From Sipunculus nudus (lineage: Eukaryota; Annelida; Sipuncula; Golfingiida; Sipunculidae): 64,000 nt of DNA. Position 1 is the stretch's first letter. Each line of letters opens with the position of its first letter. Below are positions 59,464 to 64,000 of this stretch, piece after piece. The notes beneath the pieces are model-generated. The model was not told the DNA's origin and did no database searches. It was given only the letters and a program-made list of their open reading frames with translations. The stretch is taken from the NCBI GenBank assembly GCA_026874595.1, contig CM049308.1, positions 72,822,624 through 72,886,623 of the forward strand, in the 5' to 3' direction. The position numbers and the translations under genes are program-made.

Positions 59464-60640
59464 TTTTAGCTCAGCTTATTGTAAGTAAGACTCACATATA
59501 ACAAAAATCGACCCTGAAAGTTATTCAGAACGATTGCGGACACAATCGGGAATGTATAACATTCATGGTAATTGACATAAATTCATACTTTAGATAAGAT
59601 GTCTCAACATGTTTTCATGGACCATTCTTAGTATCTTTCGGTTCATTGATCATGGATATAGTTGCCTCAGCAGTACAGGACTATATTTTTTAATTTTTTT
59701 TTACGGATTTGTAATCATATTTTCCAGACTTAGAATTTATGGTGGACATCAAACAAATTCCTTTACATAAAATGCACAAATTGAAAAAAATGTGCATCAT
59801 TTACACACGTCACTTTTATCATCTAACATTTGAAAAAAAAACTGGTGCAAGACTAGTGCTGCCATCTATATTTTCTATATTTTCACGCATTTTTAGTTTA
59901 TTTTTGTACTGAGAAATTATGTCTGCTAACTAGGCACAAATCTAAACTGAGAGACTTAGGCATGTCCAACTTGATATCCAGAGGGATCCTGATAAAATCT
60001 GCATGGATACCTGAAATGAGGTCACGGTAACCTATATTCCCAAAGATACACATTTATTTGTCAATTTTTAATACAGACTAAGAAAGCAGACTTCTGTTAG
60101 TGTTCAGACACGCCATACAAACATTTTGAATTCGACCCAAGAAACAGAAGTTTTGCATCATCCCAGCTAGTCCGTCAGAATTGTTGCCGATAGAATTGCA
60201 AATTTTTTTTACATAATAGACTGTTCAGAACTTAATTGGATACTGAAATTGATACTCTGTTATAAATGCACTGATGTTACTGATATTTGGTAAGCTTCCT
60301 CATCATGGTTAGCCTTTTTGTATATGTGGAAGACTGGTGGTGTCATCGACATTTTCTCCATTTATAAAATATTTGGTTGTATTTTAAGAATTAGAAATTA
60401 TGGTTTACAATTAATGCACAAATTGAAAGAATGTGTGCTATCACATATGTTTCTATCGCAATGGAAAATTAATAGAAAATCCATGTTATAACTTCCTCAC
60501 AACTCTACACATGTTTACAGGACATTATATAGAACGATCTCCCAAGTCTGTATATTGTGTTGGAAAAAAAAGTATTTTTAATAAAAAGTTCCTCACAACT
60601 GCTATACTTACAAATCACTTTCAGTATACAATCTGAGTTG
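59464..60640. mobile_element. degenerate tandem-core element remnant
   Basis: Begins TTTTTAGCTCAGCTTATTGT, like the other large element starts. It contains two diverged copies of a unit with AATGCACAAATTGAAA and GACTGGTGGTGTCATCGACA (near 59770-59880 and 60317-60480), also seen at 7255-7460. No right terminus was found. Confidence 0.45.
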
Positions 60641-61363
60641 ATACTACGGTGAAACCTGTGTAATAAGACCACCCATGAGACTGACTGAAGTGGTCTCATT
60701 TCACAGATGGTCTTATCAGACAGGATCTACTGTATATATTCGCGTCACAGATCAGCTCAGCGGCTAACCACTTGGTCAATTATTAAAAGTGATTTTAACC
60801 CTAAAAGAAGTTATTGGTTGATGTGTCCTTCGCATTTTTTAAAGGGGGGGGGGGGGGGGGCTGCAGCTTGATCATGAGGCTCACGTCTGGTCTGTTTATT
60901 CAGCAAAAATTACGCAAATCCACTGTGACAGAGGTGGCGTGATGACTGGCGGAGAATGAGAGAGGGCTAGCGGAGACCAAACCAGTGTTGTAGTCGAGTC
61001 CAAACCATCCAGTTCCGAGTGCAAGGTCAAGTCCATTTCTACCTCCTTCGAGTCCGAGTCATTTGGAACCCGAGTCAAAGTGCGAGTCCGAGTCTAATAC
61101 AAATCTCCTGTTAAAAGAAAAAGAAAATGAAAATTTGAGATTATCATACATATTTCTATGTTAGTTCACTCATGCTTTTTATTTGAAGGTTTAATAACAA
61201 TTAGTACTCGATGCTGAGCTAAAGCTAGATAGTCTTTTTTTTAACCTTCTGTCAATATTTACACAAGTTTATAGAATACTATATGAAATTACCATACAGT
61301 ATGTGACGGAGCTTTATTTATGCTGGACTCGGGATGGATATGATTTCTCAAGCCCTTACTGCT
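60641..61363. other. intergenic DNA, no gene seen
   Basis: A short Tc1-like end (ACGGTGAAACCTGTG with repeated GTGGTCTCA/TGGTCTTA words) lies at 60655-60725, and a 17-base G run at 60844-60860. No exon recognised. Confidence 0.5.
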
Positions 61364-61565
61364 CAGGGGCGGATCCATGATTTAGGAAAAGGGGGTCCAA
61401 CCCAGGAGCTAGGACTCATAAAAAAAAATCCCCATGTCCGGAAAGTGGGGGGGGGGGGAGGGTAGGCCGTACAATTTGGTCTGAAAACCCCTAGAAAATG
61501 GTTGCGGCGACAGAAAAGGGGGGGGGGGGGGGGTTGCCCCCCTTTTTTTCATCCGCTTCTGCTGC
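61364..61565. mobile_element. GGCGGATCCA-type MITE, copy 3
   Basis: The left end CAGGGGCGGATCCATGA and the right end TCATCCGCTTCTGCTG are imperfect inverted termini. Inside are GGGGTCCAACCCAGGAGC, ATGTCCGGAAAGTGGG, AAAATGGTTGCGGCGACAG and G runs of 12 and 16 (61447-61458, 61518-61533). This is the most complete of the three copies. Confidence 0.7.
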
Positions 61566-62045
61566 TGAGTCCGGGTGCAAGTCCAAATCCAGGGCAATGT
61601 GGATCAACAGAGGAGCGCTCGCCGCGGGCGCCGTTGAGCTGACACATCTCTCATTTTATCCATGTCTTTCCCAGTTATTCTTAATCAATTTTCTTTTTTT
61701 TTCTCTAGCAATCAAAGTTTTCCACAGTTTATTAATATCAAATTCATACGTTTAGGACAATCAGTTTAGTAATGAACAGCTCTGATAGCATCCAAACGTT
61801 TCAGTACAGAGTCTTTTGGTTATTACATTCAGTGTGGTCATAACAGCGAGGATCATCTGAATTGATGCCAGATGTCCTTGTTGAATGCATTTGAATTATG
61901 TTGGCCCTCCGCGTGTTATAAACACATGGATATAAACAAAACGAACAGTCTTTGTGCCATTGGATAGGTGTTTCCTGGATTAATTTTATGAAAGATTTAA
62001 GGGAATATAATTAGTTGATATATGTCAGATGTCTAAATAGGTCCT
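61566..62045. other. intergenic DNA, no gene seen
   Basis: Nothing recognised. Confidence 0.5.
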
Positions 62046-62708
62046 TTTAAAGGATAGATCCATGGCCATTTGGTGGCACTCTCTACGGACTGAAGACGAA
62101 GAAATCCATACGATATAATTGGCGTGCAATCACTGAGCCATATGGTTTTCAGGTTTTAGGTGACCGGAGCTAGGAAGAAATAAAAGGAAATACACTCTGT
62201 ACAATACATACATAGGGCCTGCTTAGGGTTGCGTATTGCAGCGTACTGAGTGCGCCGAAATTAGGCTGCATACTCATGAAAAAAAAAATGTTGCTACGAG
62301 CAGGATCGGGGTAGTCCCGTAGGCTGGCATACGATGACGTATTTCGTCGGAGTGGCGTAGGGTAGCGTACTCTTGCTTGGGCATGGCGTACAGTAGCGTA
62401 GTGTTGCGTAAACTTGCGTAAAACTGCGGACTTTCTGCGTCAAGTGTTCTGCGCCGACACTACACGAAAAATATAAACAGTTTAAATTTTTGCGTCCATC
62501 TCGAGTACCCCTTTGCGTTCGTCGGCGTATTGCCAGGTAGGCCAGCGTAGCCACACAATAGGGCAGGGTGAGCTCGGAGTACTTGGTACGCCGCACTACG
62601 CAACTTGACGTAGGCCCGGTGTGAAAGGGGCTTTAAGATATTAGAGCAACCTCTGAGGTACTTTCGGTATTTTGCATTGTGGCGGGGTTCGAACTGGGAA
62701 CTTTCGCC
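62046..62708 (-). repeat. SINE family A copy split by a nested element
   Basis: The minus-strand body end (GGCCATGGATCTATCCTTT at 62046-62066; ACCTAAAACCTGAAAACC near 62145) and the head-side part (CAGTTCGAACCCCGCC and ACCTCAGAGGTTGCTCTAAT at 62640-62700) are both family A sequence, separated by about 420 bp of a different element. Confidence 0.65.
62215..62634. mobile_element. ~420-bp TIR element with GCGTA-word interior
   Basis: The left end GGGCCTGCTTAGGGTTGCGT and the right end (GGGCCTACGTCAAGTTGCGT as reverse complement) match at 15 of 20 positions and continue with GTA-TGC-GCGTAC. The interior is dense in GCGTA and GTAGCGTA words. On the right, CCGGTGTGAAAGGGGCTTTA extends beyond the matching part, so the left terminus may have lost about 20 bp. 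It sits inside the SINE copy above. Confidence 0.7.
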
Positions 62709-62715
62709 AAATGGT

Positions 62716-62945
62716 CCTTCGATGTCATTCCGATATCACCTGAAGTGTCCCTCTGTCATCCCGACGTCTCCTCAGTCACCCCAATGCATCCCGGTGTCAC
62801 TCCGATTCAAATTTTTCATGTTAATTAATGTTGCGATCATGTCTCGCCCATCTTCTCCACTTCTCGATGTCACTCCGATGTGCTAATGGTATTATCCCGA
62901 TGATAGGCCGATGTCAGATCGGAACACACCGGCGAAATGTCGGCC
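62716..62945. repeat. degenerate CGATGTCA/TCCGAT word array
   Basis: CGATGTCATTCCGATATCAC, TGTCATCCCGACGTC, GGTGTCACTCCGAT, CGATGTCACTCCGATGTG and CGATGTCAGATCGG occur irregularly. CTTTCGCC on the left and GGCGAAAT on the right may be the inverted ends of an element. Confidence 0.55.
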
Positions 62946-63357
62946 TTGTTTTAACAGTATGCTACGTCCTCCCCATGGATAGTAACAAATAATATAACTG
63001 AAGGTTGTAAAATGTAATTGCTGATATTTGTCATGAAGTTTTTCATCTCATTTTAAGCCTTTAGTACCATATCAACTTTACTGACAACCTTTGTTAGCAA
63101 GAATTCCCTGAGTCTGATGATGGCGTAAAAAAAGATTTTTATTTGAGTGCAGCCTCACTGCGCATAATCGGACTGACAAAAGTCTGACCCTGCTGTTTAG
63201 AGATTAGGGCATAAGAATCTGCCACCCACAATGCACCTGGGCTTCTAAATACACCAGAGCGTAGGTATACATGCAGTGAAGAGTGTAATGTAGTCCGTTC
63301 AGATATGTTGCACAAACATTGTTTAAGGCAAGTCATATAAACATGGGTATTTTTATG
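62946..63357. other. intergenic DNA, no gene seen
   Basis: Nothing recognised. Confidence 0.5.
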
Positions 63358-63851
63358 TTAAAGGGACATAATCAGGAGCAATATTATGCCTATTCTTTCA
63401 TACTACCTATTCAGTTTTGCTTCAAACAAGAGTTTCCAAGTAAAACCATCCCAGCACACAGTCTCAGTAACTCGCATAGGGCTATTAAATACTTAGTTAT
63501 GGCTCTGCGTGTTGGTAAACACAGTCCACGTGTCTGTTTACCATAACAAGGCCGCATGACCGGAGGTCCGGTTGTGAGCCGCACAGCCTGTGGGAACATG
63601 TATTTCATTTTTGGGCCAAGTCAGTCAGGCATCTCCTGATTGGCACCTGTTGTGGCCCTGGCGATGCACACGCTGTGTTTATGTTGAATCCTGTGATCAC
63701 GCCCAGTCCACTGTTTTCAACATTCGTTTACAGGAGTAAGCGACCGGTTTCAAGCAATATTTTGGCAGGTACAGATTTATTTTAAAGAAAGAAGCTATTT
63801 TTCGTTTTAATTCAACATGCTTCAAACAAATAGGTGATTCGGCTCCTTTAA
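63358..63851 (+). mobile_element. TTAA-flanked ~490-bp element, copy 3, complete
   Basis: Begins TTAAAGGGACATAATCAGGA and ends GATTCGGCTCCTTTAA. The ends are short inverted repeats (TTAAAGG), each containing the TTAA target. It matches the minus-strand copy at 2004-2503 throughout. No coding region. Confidence 0.8.
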
Positions 63852-64000
63852 AGACTTCAATTTTTTAATTTACAGTACGTTCTTTACACAGCGCTTTATC
63901 TATAGGCCTACTGCCTATATCGTAAGCGCTGTTTGTTTTGACCTCGTATCGTGAATCGCTACACCAGAGGGGAGCACTGTATTTTGGTCCAATCAGATGA
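63852..64000. other. window end, nothing recognised
   Basis: Too short to interpret. Confidence 0.5.

Noticed and set aside
62294-62596. 100-codon minus-strand frame as a gene
   Set aside because: It lies wholly within the GCGTA-word inverted-repeat element and reflects its low-complexity interior.

Overview
This is a non-coding-rich, AT-rich animal genomic window. It holds spliced genes with GT-AG introns, many interspersed repeats and no bacterial-style gene packing. Two genes are well supported, both on the + strand. (1) The four 3' coding exons of an EGLN/PHD-type HIF prolyl hydroxylase (19469-29778) encode the C-terminal half of the catalytic double-stranded beta-helix domain. The first exon (MYND finger and start of the catalytic domain) is not visible, so about the first 19.4 kb is read as intron 1. 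(2) A complete four-exon universal stress protein (USP) family gene (40900-44461) encodes 144 residues. USP genes in an animal, tRNA-derived SINEs and long elements with tandem ~150-bp and ~300-bp cores, resembling the 'pearl'/Helentron-associated elements known from bivalves, together suggest a marine mollusc, most likely a bivalve. That assignment is inference.

Layout. 1-19468: EGLN intron 1. It contains a 500-bp TTAA-flanked element, a 12-copy 40-bp minisatellite, an 872-bp hAT-like MITE with an 8-bp target duplication, a deleted pogo/Tigger-like transposon that keeps a CENP-B-like N-terminal coding scrap, a second large hAT-like element, SINEs, and a 3.4-kb element with a 340-bp tandem core. 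That core is itself split by a 1.2-kb TA-flanked inverted-repeat transposon. 19469-30095: EGLN exons 2-5 and the 3' UTR, with a 3.6-kb tandem-core element filling most of intron 3. 30096-40739: intergenic DNA rich in poly-G runs, microsatellites, old element fragments and a ~34-copy 39-bp minisatellite. 40740-44900: the USP gene, whose introns carry long TA tracts, a SINE and a MITE. 44901-64000: intergenic DNA with more elements, a second 152-bp-core array, a 17-bp minisatellite, and one weak minus-strand gene candidate near 46.8-47.2 kb.

The two genes are not an operon. EGLN hydroxylates HIF-alpha in an oxygen-, Fe(II)- and 2-oxoglutarate-dependent way. USP proteins are small nucleotide-binding-type stress proteins. 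Their adjacency may simply be chance. Most of the biological interest lies in the mobile-element layer: nested insertions whose empty sites can be read, several inverted-repeat elements with interiors built from degenerate short-word repeats, a recurring GGTGGCGCCACC palindrome, and an unusual density of long G/C homopolymers. No autonomous transposase, retroviral gene, CRISPR array or functional tRNA/rRNA gene was found.
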